From NCBI RefSeq assembly GCF_000422885.1, contig NZ_AUGX01000023.1:1-64000 (forward strand): a stretch of 64,000 nt of DNA. Direction: 5' to 3'. Origin of the DNA: Ottowia thiooxydans DSM 14619 (lineage in GTDB: Bacteria > Pseudomonadota > Gammaproteobacteria > Burkholderiales > Burkholderiaceae_C). Position 1 is the first letter of the stretch. Each line of letters begins with the position of its first letter. The notes under the pieces were generated by a model. It was not told the DNA's origin. It made no database searches and was given only the letters and a program-made list of their open reading frames with translations. Of the stretch, positions 43,032 through 51,533 are shown one piece after another. The position numbers and the translations under genes are program-made.

Positions 43032-44330
43032 TTAGGCTCGAGCTACAGGAATCTCCATGAAGTTGGTCGTGTAGTTAGGAGTTCGACGCTCCTGCCTCAT
43101 GCCCCACTGCCGGGACTCGCCTGGAACGCCTGTACTGGCCAGATGCAATGTGCCCTTCCCGTAGCGGAAGTTGAGTGCATCAAGGGCGGACATTAGGCGA
43201 CTTCTATCTGGTCCAGTGTCTTGGTCTAGATTCAACTCTCCCTGCTGCACATGGTCAGGCAAGAGATCAAGAAGCATCACCCCGGCCTTTGTTAGCTGAT
43301 ACCCGGGTTCGTAAATGCGGCGGACCCCGGACAAAGCAGCTTGAGCGAGCAACGCAGTGTCGGCGGTCGGTCGGCGTAAAGGCAACGTGATACTGCGGTT
43401 GAATCTTGGCCCGGTGCGGTGTGGAGAGGTGTGCGCGAACACCAGGACCTGGCTGGCAAGACCAGATTGCTTGCGCAGCTTCTCCGCCGCTCTGCCCACA
43501 AACTCAGAGACCGCCTCAATCAAGGGTGCCAGGTCGGTGATCGGTCGTCCGAAGCTCCGAGTGGACGCAATCTCCTTCTTGGGCGATGGCTCGTCGTCCA
43601 AGCCGATGCACGGAACGCCCTGCAACTCGAGAACCGTCCTTTCCAGAACGACGCTCCAGCGGCTTCGCACCGTCGCAGGATCCATGCGAGCGAGATCCCA
43701 CACAGTTTGAACTCCTGCATCACGTAATTGAGCGCCGATGCGCCGACCTACGCCCCACACTTCACCGACATCAGTGGCGGCTAATGTTGCCTCCAGGGTT
43801 TGAGCGGATAGGGCTGAGAGGTTGCATATCTGACTCATTTCCCCCGGATAGCTGGTCGGTTTCCGCTCTGCGGTTTTGGCAATGTGGTTGGCGAGTTTCG
43901 CCAACGTCTTCGTTGTTCCAATGCCAATACCGCATGGGATGCCAGTCCATTGAAGAATGCGATCTCGAACGCGACGAGACCTTTCAGTCAGGTCGCCTCG
44001 CACGCCATGAAGGCCGACGAACGATTCGTCAATGGAGTAAATCTCTTGCTGGGGACCTAAGCCTGCCGCCAGAGACATCACCCGGTCACTCATGTCGCCA
44101 TAAAGGGGGAAATTCGCCGAGAGCGCAACCAAACCATCACTTTCGGCCAAGTGTCGAATCTGAAACCACGGGGCGCCCATCGCCACGCCGAGCTCCTTGG
44201 CTTCATTACTCCGCGCAATTGCACAACCGTCATTATTTGACAGCACAACCACGGGACGACCCTGCAAGCTGGGTCTAAAAACCCGTTCACAACTCACGTA
44301 GAAGTTGTTGCCATCCACCAGCGCAAACAT
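43032..44330 (-). CDS. umuC: Translesion DNA polymerase V subunit UmuC
   Basis: A 432-residue Y-family polymerase. [20 protein letters not shown] is the catalytic start (D6; the palm); [19 protein letters not shown] and [10 protein letters not shown] (the SIDE-like motif with the catalytic Asp-Glu) follow; [19 protein letters not shown] is the helix-hairpin region. The C-terminal little-finger domain and UmuC-type tail are present. The start overlaps nothing, 2 bases after the umuD stop, so the two are an operon. Functions in error-prone synthesis across DNA damage with UmuD'. Complete and plausibly functional. Confidence 0.95.
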   Translation of the reverse strand: MFALVDGNNFYVSCERVFRPSLQGRPVVVLSNNDGCAIARSNEAKELGVAMGAPWFQIRHLAESDGLVALSANFPLYGDMSDRVMSLAAGLGPQQEIYSIDESFVGLHGVRGDLTERSRRVRDRILQWTGIPCGIGIGTTKTLAKLANHIAKTAERKPTSYPGEMSQICNLSALSAQTLEATLAATDVGEVWGVGRRIGAQLRDAGVQTVWDLARMDPATVRSRWSVVLERTVLELQGVPCIGLDDEPSPKKEIASTRSFGRPITDLAPLIEAVSEFVGRAAEKLRKQSGLASQVLVFAHTSPHRTGPRFNRSITLPLRRPTADTALLAQAALSGVRRIYEPGYQLTKAGVMLLDLLPDHVQQGELNLDQDTGPDRSRLMSALDALNFRYGKGTLHLASTGVPGESRQWGMRQERRTPNYTTNFMEIPVARA

Positions 44331-44332
44331 GG

Positions 44333-44767
44333 TCAAGTCTGGAAGCGTTTTATGCTGCTGGTGACAACGCCCCAAACTTCGATGGTCTGATCGTTCCCCG
44401 GAGAGATGTCAGGATAGGTCGGGTTGGCTGCCTTGAGCTTGATGCGGCCAGCGCGCTGGTACAGAGTCTTCACCGTGAATTCCCCATCCACGACGGCAAC
44501 CACAATATGACCGTGTCGAGGCTTCAGCGCGCGATCAACTATGAGCGTATCTCCATCAAAGATTCCAGCGTCACGCATGGACTCTCCGCGGACCCGAATC
44601 AAGAAGGTAGCTTGGGGGTGCTTTACTAGCTCTGCCGTAAGATCAATGCGCTTGACTGCGAAGTCCTCAGCGGGCGATGGGAATCCCGCGCATACGCGAT
44701 CACCGACCAGCGGCAGCAAAAGCGCCGGAGCCCTGGTCTCGGGTGGCAACCGCAAAACACTGATCAT
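44333..44767 (-). CDS. umuD: UmuD, self-cleaving SOS mutagenesis protein
   Basis: A 144-residue LexA/UmuD-type serine peptidase. The cleavage site is A27-G28 in [13 protein letters not shown]; the catalytic Ser63 is in RGESMRDAG, and the Lys100 in VDGEFTVK completes the dyad. RecA-stimulated autocleavage yields UmuD', the partner of UmuC. The ATG at 44767 lies within a LexA-type box (44760-44775), so start placement is unusual; a GTG six codons upstream (44785) would be a possible alternative. First gene of a LexA-controlled umuDC operon in the island. Confidence 0.92.
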   Translation of the reverse strand: MISVLRLPPETRAPALLLPLVGDRVCAGFPSPAEDFAVKRIDLTAELVKHPQATFLIRVRGESMRDAGIFDGDTLIVDRALKPRHGHIVVAVVDGEFTVKTLYQRAGRIKLKAANPTYPDISPGNDQTIEVWGVVTSSIKRFQT

Positions 44768-44775
44768 ACATACAG
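44760..44775. promoter_or_regulatory. LexA-type SOS box in front of umuD
   Basis: CTGATCATACATACAG, a CTG-N10-CAG site, with TATACT-like -10 sequence beside it. It overlaps the chosen umuD start codon. This fits a LexA-controlled promoter with a very short or absent leader. Confidence 0.75.
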
Positions 44776-44785
44776 TATAAGGCAC

Positions 44786-45138
44786 TGCCGCAACGCCGGT
44801 AACCCACTTTTTGAAGCGTCAGCCTGCTTGTGTGTTGCCACGCGAGCTGCGATTATGGGTTGACCTCAGAGTCAAGAGAAGACTAACTTCCGCAGAGAGC
44901 TGGGCCAGCTCAAGAGGACGTTTCGGAAGCAAAGCATCTCGCGCGGATCGAAGCGATCTCACGAGAAAATTGCAGCGGTAAGGTTTCGTCCATTGTGCAG
45001 TAACGCGGGCATTGATTTTCCCGCGCAGCCTGGTTCACGCATTAGGTTCCACATAGCCCCGCGCGCGCAGACCTATTGACCGCCGAAATGCTCTTACATC
45101 CGCCGTTACATTGGCCAAGTTAGAGCACCAAAGAGAAA
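44786..45138. other. Island right-end non-coding region
   Basis: About 350 bases between umuD and the tRNA terminator. No gene seen. It contains the 21-bp repeat at 45091-45111. Confidence 0.5.
45091..45111 (+). repeat. 21-bp repeat near the right end of the island
   Basis: Identical to 23457-23477, same orientation. It lies about 80 bases inside the right attachment repeat, whereas the left copy lies about 120 bases inside the left one. Confidence 0.6.
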
Positions 45139-45170
45139 GCCCCGCACTACTGTATTTGTAGCAACGGGGC
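45139..45170 (-). terminator. tRNA terminator brought by the island
   Basis: On the minus strand GCCCCG and CGGGGC form the outer stem (with CTAC/GTAG inside), followed by TTTCTCTTT. It serves the tRNA(CAU) gene in its present position. Confidence 0.75.
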
Positions 45171-45192
45171 CTAGAGCCACAAGGGCTTATGT

Positions 45193-45241
45193 TTGGTGGC
45201 GCTTCACGGATTCGAACCGCGGACCTGTGGATTATGATTCC
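45193..45241. repeat. Right attachment repeat of the island (49 bp)
   Basis: Identical to 23290-23338. Here the repeat lies within the intact tRNA gene, so this end carries the reconstituted tRNA 3' half. Confidence 0.9.
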
Positions 45242-45270
45242 ATCGCTCTAACCGACTGAGCTAAAGCGCC
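45194..45270 (-). tRNA. tRNA-Met (anticodon CAU)
   Basis: A 77-base gene including the encoded CCA (45194-45196). The 7-bp acceptor stem GGCGCTT/AAGCGCC, the D-arm GCTC...GAGC, an anticodon loop ATCATAA with CAU, and the T-arm with GGTTCGAAT all fold. The first anticodon-stem pair is an A-C mismatch. Elongator Met is the best call; an Ile tRNA with a lysidine-modified CAU is the alternative. It is the insertion site of the island. Confidence 0.9.
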
Positions 45271-45279
45271 AAGCCCTCT

Positions 45280-45309
45280 ATTATAGGGCACAAAAAATGG
45301 CGTGTGCAA
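45280..45309 (-). promoter_or_regulatory. Promoter of the tRNA gene
   Basis: TTGCAC (45309-45304), 18-bp spacer, perfect TATAAT (45285-45280), ending 9 bases before the tRNA 5' end. Confidence 0.75.
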
Positions 45310-45316
45310 GCGCCGT

Positions 45317-46465
45317 TCAAAAATGGCGCATTGCTGGCTGAAATGCCACGTGGGTACTCGCTTCGTCCAGTGCCGACATCCCCAGCATGGCCATGGAGCG
45401 CAGGATTTCTTCTCGCAGGAGGCGGATGGCATGGACCACGCCGTCTTGACCTCCCGAAATGACTGCGTACATCATCGGCCGCCCCACGAAAGCTAAGTGA
45501 GCACCTACTCCTAGTGCCTTGATGACATCGTTTCCACGCCTGATGCCGCCGTCGCAGAATAACCCGGCGGTTAGTTCTGAGCGGTTGATCTCGGGCAGAG
45601 CCTCTATAGGGGAGATTGTGCAGTCGAGTTGCCGTCCGCCGTGATTCGAGACGACGACTGCGTCGGCCCCTATGGCCGCTGCGCGGTGTATATCGGCCGT
45701 ATGCAAAAGTCCCTTAATCACGAAGCGGCCAGGCCAGGCGTCGCGAAGCGCTTTCAGGGACTCCCACGTCTGGTGGATTCTTTGAAGGTCTTGCTGCGGC
45801 CTGAAAGCAATCATCGGTAAGCGCTCGCCTGCTAGATTCTCGAAGTGAGGTAGGCCATGCCGGATGTACGATGCCAGCGCGTTTTTGACCAACCAGGACG
45901 GGCGAGACATCAAAGAGCAAGCGAGCCGAAATGATGGCCTCAAGGGTGAGCTGTAGCCATTGCGGATATCGCATTCGCGCTTGCCGCCCACTGGCACGTC
46001 TACAGTGACCACCAGAGTCTTGAACCCGGCGCGCTGCGCACGATGAACAAGCGCACGTGATTTCTCCGCTGTGCTGGCGTACATCTGAAACCACGCGCGG
46101 GGATTTGCCTGGATCACCGTTTCCAGTGGTGTGACCGATGCGCCACTCAGCACAAAGGGAACGTTCTCTGCGGCGGCTGCTCTGGCAAGCTTCACATCGG
46201 CATCCATGGCGAAAGCTGCGGCCGCGCCCATTGGGGCAATGCCGAACGGCGCAGACCAGGTTTCACCCCATAGATGAAAAGCGCTCGATCGCTCCGCTGA
46301 CTTTTGCTCCATGTGAGGAATGAGCCGCAAAGAGGCGAACGCCGCCAGGTTGGCACTGGCGGTGACGCCGTCTTCTGCTACGCCGGCGATGAACTCGAAT
46401 ATCGTTCGCGGCAAAACACGTTGAGCCCTGCGTTCAAAGTCGGCAAGGTTGACGATTTCTTTCAT
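45317..46465 (-). CDS. FMN-dependent alpha-hydroxy-acid dehydrogenase (LldD-like)
   Basis: A 382-residue TIM-barrel flavoenzyme of the lactate dehydrogenase / glycolate oxidase / mandelate dehydrogenase family. APFGIAPMGAAAAFAMDADV is the FMN-phosphate region opening; WFQMYAS holds the conserved Tyr; VSNHGGRQLD contains the catalytic His and Arg. LFCDGGIRRGNDVIKAL and GVGAHLAFVGRPMMYA close the phosphate site. It oxidises a 2-hydroxyacid to the 2-oxoacid. It lies beside a Bug receptor and a D-2-hydroxyacid dehydrogenase, suggesting a pathway for one hydroxyacid. Confidence 0.9.
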   Translation of the reverse strand: MKEIVNLADFERRAQRVLPRTIFEFIAGVAEDGVTASANLAAFASLRLIPHMEQKSAERSSAFHLWGETWSAPFGIAPMGAAAAFAMDADVKLARAAAAENVPFVLSGASVTPLETVIQANPRAWFQMYASTAEKSRALVHRAQRAGFKTLVVTVDVPVGGKRECDIRNGYSSPLRPSFRLACSLMSRPSWLVKNALASYIRHGLPHFENLAGERLPMIAFRPQQDLQRIHQTWESLKALRDAWPGRFVIKGLLHTADIHRAAAIGADAVVVSNHGGRQLDCTISPIEALPEINRSELTAGLFCDGGIRRGNDVIKALGVGAHLAFVGRPMMYAVISGGQDGVVHAIRLLREEILRSMAMLGMSALDEASTHVAFQPAMRHF

Positions 46466-46596
46466 GTGACTTGGACTCGCCAGTTCAAAGCAGATGGCAG
46501 GCGCAGCTCAGCGCCTGCATGGATGGTGCTCATCGCCCGTGCCAATGCGGGCCCGAGATGAATGCCAGACCTCCCGCAGCACCCAGTTTGAAATAG

Positions 46597-47598
46597 CTAG
46601 TCAAGCTTGATGTTCGATTCCTTGGCGATCCTTTCGTAGACAGTGAGTTGTTGGCGCCAGTACTTGTCAAACTCTTGCGGTGTCGAGCCCACGCCTTCTA
46701 TCCCTGCGTCCGCGAGTCGTTTGGCTGTCTCTGGGGAGTTCACTGCCTTGCGGACTTCATCCGCAAATCTCTCAACAATGTGTTTGGGCGTTTTGGCGGG
46801 CGCAAATATCCCCGTCCAGAAGGGAATGTCATATTCGGGAAGGGCCTCACTCATGGATGGCACGTCCGGTAGTTTGGGCGAGCGCGAGGTGGTGGTGACA
46901 GCCAGTGCTCGAACCTTGCCTGAGGCGATGTGCTGAGCCTGAGGAGGCAGCCCGTCGATGAGCATGTCGACTCTTCCCGCCAGCAAGTCAGGGACGACTG
47001 CGACCGTTCCCTTGTACGGTACATGAACTATGTTCGTCTTCGCCAGCTTGTTGAAGAGCTCCGCCGCCAGGTGGATGCTGGTGCCAACTCCGGAAGACCC
47101 GTAGGAGTATTTGCCTGGGTTTTCCCGGGTCAACGCGATGAACTCTTGCAGGTTCTTCGCGGGCAGTCCGGGATGGACGACAAGCACCAGTGGAAAGCGC
47201 GATGCTAACGTGACCGGTGCGAAATCATTGATCGGGTCGTAGCGCAAGTTCTTCATGGTCACGGCGTTGACCACGGCTCCAGATACTGAGTGGAAGACAA
47301 AGGTGTAGCCGTCAGCAGGTGCTCGCGCAACCATCGCAGATGCAATGGTTCCGCCTCCGCCACCCTGGTTTTCGATGACGATGGGCTGGCCAATCTGCTT
47401 GGACACACGCTCAGCAATGACGCGGGCTACGTTATCCACCCCACCTCCGGGTGGGAACGGAACATACATCTTGATCGGTTTGGAGGGCCAGGCGGAGTCT
47501 GCCGGCTGAGCCAGCGCGACGTTGAACGATGCAAGGGCGGGCATGGCAAGGATGCTGAGCCAGCATATGGACCTTCTGAGTTTTCTTCCTGCGAACAT
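46597..47598 (-). CDS. Bug/TctC-family extracytoplasmic solute receptor
   Basis: A 333-residue periplasmic receptor with signal peptide (WLSILAMPALASFNVALAQ). Family motifs: KMYVPFPPGGGVDNVARVIA, VIENQGGGGGTIASAMVARA (in parts), ADGYTFVF and HVPYKGTVAVVPDLLAG. It probably binds a 2-hydroxy- or dicarboxylic acid given its neighbours. It is upstream of the FMN-hydroxyacid dehydrogenase on the same strand (131 bases apart) and divergent from the D-2-hydroxyacid dehydrogenase; the shared promoter region holds an inverted-repeat cluster. No TctAB genes are nearby. Confidence 0.92.
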   Translation of the reverse strand: MFAGRKLRRSICWLSILAMPALASFNVALAQPADSAWPSKPIKMYVPFPPGGGVDNVARVIAERVSKQIGQPIVIENQGGGGGTIASAMVARAPADGYTFVFHSVSGAVVNAVTMKNLRYDPINDFAPVTLASRFPLVLVVHPGLPAKNLQEFIALTRENPGKYSYGSSGVGTSIHLAAELFNKLAKTNIVHVPYKGTVAVVPDLLAGRVDMLIDGLPPQAQHIASGKVRALAVTTTSRSPKLPDVPSMSEALPEYDIPFWTGIFAPAKTPKHIVERFADEVRKAVNSPETAKRLADAGIEGVGSTPQEFDKYWRQQLTVYERIAKESNIKLD

Positions 47599-47758
47599 AT
47601 TTGTCTCTCTTCGTTAGTTGCTGACGAGTTGGGTGGGTGTCTCATCTGCCGTGGGATTGAGGGCTTTCTGATGGTCCATATGCTGGAATGAGAAAGGCTC
47701 AAAGAATCATCAATGCAAATAAAATTTCGTGCAACATCACGGACAATGTTTCAAATTC

Positions 47759-47786
47759 TGGAACTGAAAGTTCCATTAGTTGGAAC
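47759..47786. promoter_or_regulatory. Inverted-repeat cluster in the divergent promoter
   Basis: TGGAACT-GAA-AGTTCCA (47759-47775, perfect 7-bp arms) overlaps a second inverted repeat GTTCCA-TTAGT-TGGAAC (47770-47786). The shape is like IclR-type sites (TGGAA...TTCCA). No intact IclR gene is adjacent. Confidence 0.55.
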
Positions 47787-47953
47787 ATTTTTCATATCGT
47801 TGTGCTAACGATCAGTGCCATTCATGATGAAGCTCGTGAGCAGCTGATTTGGAGGTTCGGTGCTGCCATTGCGAGGAAGAGGGCGAGCGCATCGCAGCGC
47901 AGCGCTGGCCATGCTCTGCTGCTCTCATCAACTGACTCCACTTACATGGTGAT

Positions 47954-48907
47954 ATGGAAAGATCTATCAGAGTTGCGCTGCCGGGTATTCATAAGGAGCT
48001 GTTGGAATCAAAACTCCCGAGCTGGTTGTCACCGAGCTGGTTCTACTCGTTTGACGACGGCCTTGAGGCAGTTCGCGATGCCGAGATCGGGTGGGTAGAT
48101 CTACCAGACAAGAAAGACATGTCAGCCTTGGTTCATCAATCGAGCGGGCTGAGGTGGGTCAATACGGTATTGGTCGGGATGGACGGCTTGCCAGTGGATC
48201 TCATGGCGCAGAGGAACATCACTCTCACCAACGGTGCAGGGCTGAACTCCGTTGCAGTAGCCGAGTTCATCGTTTTGTCCATGCTGGTGGTCGCCAAGGG
48301 CTATGACCAGATCGCGCATGCCAGGACTACGGCCACTTGGCTCACTCAGGCGCCCGGCAGGTTGGAGTTGTCAGGAACCAAAGCGCTCATCATTGGGTAT
48401 GGCTCGATTGGCCGCGCCGTCGAGAGCCGCCTGCAAGCTTTCGGTGTAAGTGTGACCGTGGTGCGCAGGTCGCCCTCGAACGAACTGCATGTACTGGGTC
48501 CGGGGCAATGGCAAGAGAAACTTCCGAACTTCGACTGGGTGATCTTGACCGTGCCAGCCACAGCTGAAACGGTCAAGATGTTTGGTGTAGCGGAATTCCG
48601 CGCCATGAAGTCAACCGCGTTTTTTCTGAATTTCTCTCGTGGCTCGTTGGTCGATCAGCCGGCTTTGGTACACGCGCTGGCCCAGAAAAGCATTGGCGGA
48701 GCTTTCCTGGACGTCACTGATCCGGAACCACTGCCAATTGATCATCCGCTGTGGCGGATGGAAAACGTCGGCATTTCGATGCACTTGTCTGGCCGCTCGC
48801 AAACAAGGATAGGGCCGCGCGCCTGTGACTTGTTCTTGCGGAATCTGGATCGATACCGGCGAGGTGAGCCATTGGACAATGCTGTTGACTTGAAGGTCGG
48901 CTACTGA
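47954..48907 (+). CDS. D-isomer-specific 2-hydroxyacid dehydrogenase
   Basis: A 317-residue NAD(P)-dependent enzyme. The Rossmann motif GYGSIG is in KALIIGYGSIGRAVESRL; the catalytic Arg is in FSRGSLVDQPALVHAL, with Glu in DPEPLP and His in ISMHLSG. A short N-terminal substrate domain precedes. It interconverts a D-2-hydroxyacid and its 2-oxoacid, the reverse direction of its FMN-enzyme neighbour. Divergent from the Bug receptor with the repeat cluster in between. Its stop overlaps convergently with the VWA gene by 7 bases. Confidence 0.88.
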   Translation: MERSIRVALPGIHKELLESKLPSWLSPSWFYSFDDGLEAVRDAEIGWVDLPDKKDMSALVHQSSGLRWVNTVLVGMDGLPVDLMAQRNITLTNGAGLNSVAVAEFIVLSMLVVAKGYDQIAHARTTATWLTQAPGRLELSGTKALIIGYGSIGRAVESRLQAFGVSVTVVRRSPSNELHVLGPGQWQEKLPNFDWVILTVPATAETVKMFGVAEFRAMKSTAFFLNFSRGSLVDQPALVHALAQKSIGGAFLDVTDPEPLPIDHPLWRMENVGISMHLSGRSQTRIGPRACDLFLRNLDRYRRGEPLDNAVDLKVGY

Positions 48908-50433
48908 GTGTGCACAGGTAGCCGCGCCAACTCATCACGCACCAGTTTCACGATCAATCGATCGAGCGTATCCACTGAGTAGCCGCTCACGTCATGTGAA
49001 GTCTCACGGCCTGGGCCGCTGCTGGGCTTGCTGGCATCGGCATAGGTCAGGAAGACGAAGCGTCCGCCTGTGTACTGAGCAATCTGGCGCTGAATGTATT
49101 CGCCCTGGCGATCCAGACCACTGGCGCCTACGCTGAACACCTTGATGCCCTTGCCCAGGGCTGCCAACATGTCGTTGTCGTATTGCGGGCCTCCGTAATC
49201 AAGATGGGGCGGCGCATCTGCCAGCAGCACGACCAAACGCGTCGTGCCGTCGCCACGCCAGCTCAAGTTGTGTACGGTTTCATTCAGGGCTTCGTTCATG
49301 GCTTCCGGTGTGTCACCGCCGCCGTCAGCGCGCAGGGCATTCAGCACCTTCTGGAAAGCACTCAGGTCGTTGGTGAAATCGTGGCTGCGCAGTAAAAAGG
49401 CATCGCCTTTGTCTCGATAAGCCACCATGCCAAAGCACAGATCTGGCTGGCTGGGTAAGCGGGCCACTTCATTGGCAATTCCTGCGAGGCTGGTTTTGAG
49501 TTTGTCGATCTCGTCTGCCATGGAGCCGGTGGCGTCTATCAGGAACACAAGATCCAGTTGAGCGCGTGCGGGCAAGGGGGTAGAAGAAAGGGTGATGTCC
49601 ACAGCGCTTTTTTGCCCTCTGCGCAAGAAGCCGCGCGCTTCCTGGCCGCCTTGGCGTACTGAAACTTCGTAGACTGAACTACGTGAGGGGTCGAAGGCAT
49701 TCGGGTGAACCCACACGCGTCCTCCGGTGTCGGTGCGTGCCCACATCGCCGCGCCTTGTGGGGAGCGTACGGCCACTTCTGCATCGGCCACGGCCCGGCC
49801 CGCCCGGTCTTTCACCAGCAGTTGATATCGCTCGCTGACATCTCGCGCACGATGCTCCACCCGATTCCGACCACGGAAGTCCAGATAGGCTGAAAAGTCT
49901 GCGTTGTCGTCCACCATGCCAGCGGTCACAGGGGCCGGACGGCGCTGGAGGGTTTGCCGAGCGGGCTCCATGGCAACTGACCCAGCTGCCGGGCTGAAGC
50001 TATCTTCAGCGACAGCGCTGGATTTGGCCTCCGCGCGGGGCGATCGTGCAGTTGCCACAGGAGCGGCAGGTGCAGGCGCTGGCGATGCAAGCTTTTCTCG
50101 CGCGGCGTATCCATGTGACCGGTCGCTTCGGGCGCTGGCCTCGGATTCTTGTCGCCAACCAGCCTCGCGGCCAGGAACTTCACGGGTCTGGATAGGGCGG
50201 CGGCAGTTCTGTGCGCTGGGAGCCTGGAAGTCTGGAGCGAAGAGCGCCGGAGGCAGCGGGTGCACGGCAGATGGTTGCTGTGGCCGGGAGGGTTGCGGCA
50301 AAGGCTGGGGGCGCGGTTCAGGCCAGACGGTGGGCTGAGGAATGGGGCTCAATGCCTGAGCGGTGCAGGCAGCCAAAAGCACGTGAGTGCAAACCAGCAT
50401 GGCAAGGCTGCGGCGGGCAAGGGGGCGGGACAT
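48901..50433 (-). CDS. VWA-domain lipoprotein
   Basis: A protein of about 510 residues. A signal peptide with lipobox VLLAACTA leads to a long Pro-rich low-complexity stretch (about 35-190), then a beta-sandwich-like region and a von Willebrand A domain. The MIDAS motif is in LVFLIDATGSMADEIDKLK, with the DxSxS variant D-A-T-G-S, followed by GDTPEAMNEAL. The ATG at 50433 is preferred because GGAG lies 6 bases before it; an upstream ATG at 50445 is possible. Probably a surface or periplasmic adhesion/metal-binding protein. Monocistronic and convergent with the preceding gene. Confidence 0.8.
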   Translation of the reverse strand: MSRPLARRSLAMLVCTHVLLAACTAQALSPIPQPTVWPEPRPQPLPQPSRPQQPSAVHPLPPALFAPDFQAPSAQNCRRPIQTREVPGREAGWRQESEASARSDRSHGYAAREKLASPAPAPAAPVATARSPRAEAKSSAVAEDSFSPAAGSVAMEPARQTLQRRPAPVTAGMVDDNADFSAYLDFRGRNRVEHRARDVSERYQLLVKDRAGRAVADAEVAVRSPQGAAMWARTDTGGRVWVHPNAFDPSRSSVYEVSVRQGGQEARGFLRRGQKSAVDITLSSTPLPARAQLDLVFLIDATGSMADEIDKLKTSLAGIANEVARLPSQPDLCFGMVAYRDKGDAFLLRSHDFTNDLSAFQKVLNALRADGGGDTPEAMNEALNETVHNLSWRGDGTTRLVVLLADAPPHLDYGGPQYDNDMLAALGKGIKVFSVGASGLDRQGEYIQRQIAQYTGGRFVFLTYADASKPSSGPGRETSHDVSGYSVDTLDRLIVKLVRDELARLPVHTQ

Positions 50434-50569
50434 GGTGTGCTCCATCGGTTGTGATGAAGACTGACACGGGTGAACGCGCTGGATGGGGTTAAAAAACTTT
50501 AAAAAATTTCCTAACGACTAATTTTGGAAGGCGTTGAGAGCGCTTTTAGGCTCCAAGTTCGAGGTCCTT

Positions 50570-51517
50570 CTAGAGCGATTCCACGTGCGCGATCATGCGC
50601 TGGCGGCCTTTTTCGTCAGGAAGGCGTCCGGTTCCCGCGCCCAGGTTGTCGATCAGATTGCGTTCATTACTGGTGGCGGGGGTGGCCACGGTCACGGCCG
50701 GGTGCGAAATCGCGAATTTCAGGAAAAACTGGCCCCAGGTGGCGATGTCGTATTCGGTCGCCCACTCCGGGACGGTGTGCCCTTTTACTTTTTGCCACAG
50801 GCGGTCACGGCCGAAAGGCTGATAGGCCAGAACGCCAATGCTTTTCTGCTGCGCCAGAGGAAAAATGCGTTCTTCCATGATGCGGTTGTCGATGGCGTAG
50901 TCCACACCGATGAAGTTGAGTTCATGCTCGCGCATGACACGCTCAAGCTGTTCGTAGTGTTGCGGGAAAGTGGTGGTTACCCCCACGTAGCGGACGCGCC
51001 CGGCCTTTTGATATTCCTTGAGCAAGCCTAACTGGGTGGGCACATCACCCATGTTGTGCACCTGGATCAAGTCAACCGGCGTTTTTCCCAGCCGTTCAAT
51101 GGAGCGGTCCAGCTGCGCGCGTGCCGCCTTGGGGTCGGCGTGGCTGCCTCCAAAGCCGGCCACGTTCACTTTGGTGGCCCAGAATAATTTCTGATTGACG
51201 CCGCTCGTACGCGCCACGCCGGCAGCCACTTCTTCTGAGGCGCCGTAACTGGGTGCAGTATCAAACACCGAGTTCGGGATTTTCGCCAGGTGCTCCAGCA
51301 GTTTTTGAATGACGTCGGTCTCTCCGGCCCCTGCAATGCGCGCGAAGGAGGCGGAGCTTCCCAGCCCAATCACGGGCAGGCGTTCTGAAGTGCCTGGAAT
51401 GGTCCGGGTGATCAAGGCGCGTTGGCCGCCTTCAGCGGCGAGCAAGGCTTTGGGGGCTGCGGCCAGGGTGACGCCTGCCGAGGCGGCAAGTTGCAGGTAG
51501 TCGCGTCGTGAAATCAT
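50570..51517 (-). CDS. Exported aldo/keto reductase
   Basis: A 315-residue AKR-fold protein. It begins MISRRDYLQLAASAGVTLAA, a Tat-type signal (SRRDY), so the enzyme is probably exported folded with its nicotinamide cofactor or used in the periplasm. The core has VFDTAPSYGASEEVA with the catalytic Asp/Tyr pair, FWATKVN with the Lys and IQVHNMGD with the His. The ATG at 51517 has AAGGAG before it. Encoded 16 bases after the MFS gene, so likely an operon. A periplasmic AKR is unusual; substrate unknown. Confidence 0.8.
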   Translation of the reverse strand: MISRRDYLQLAASAGVTLAAAPKALLAAEGGQRALITRTIPGTSERLPVIGLGSSASFARIAGAGETDVIQKLLEHLAKIPNSVFDTAPSYGASEEVAAGVARTSGVNQKLFWATKVNVAGFGGSHADPKAARAQLDRSIERLGKTPVDLIQVHNMGDVPTQLGLLKEYQKAGRVRYVGVTTTFPQHYEQLERVMREHELNFIGVDYAIDNRIMEERIFPLAQQKSIGVLAYQPFGRDRLWQKVKGHTVPEWATEYDIATWGQFFLKFAISHPAVTVATPATSNERNLIDNLGAGTGRLPDEKGRQRMIAHVESL

Positions 51518-51533
51518 GAGGGGCTCCTTGTGT

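Larger units (their letters stand above)
23290..45241. mobile_element. About 22-kb integrative island in a tRNA(CAU) gene
   Basis: Bounded by perfect 49-bp direct repeats that duplicate the tRNA 3' end. The intact tRNA is restored at the right end and the integrase gene lies at the left end. Visible mobility genes: tyrosine recombinase, AlpA-like protein, CHC2-type primase protein, DUF3987 protein and a large serine recombinase. No relaxase, type IV secretion or phage structural gene was recognised, so transfer, if any, would depend on a helper. Cargo: exported protein, lipoproteins, solute receptor and metabolic genes, umuDC. Confidence 0.85.

Noticed and set aside
23290-45241. Interpretation as a prophage or conjugative element
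   Set aside because: No capsid, tail, terminase, relaxase or type IV secretion genes recognised.
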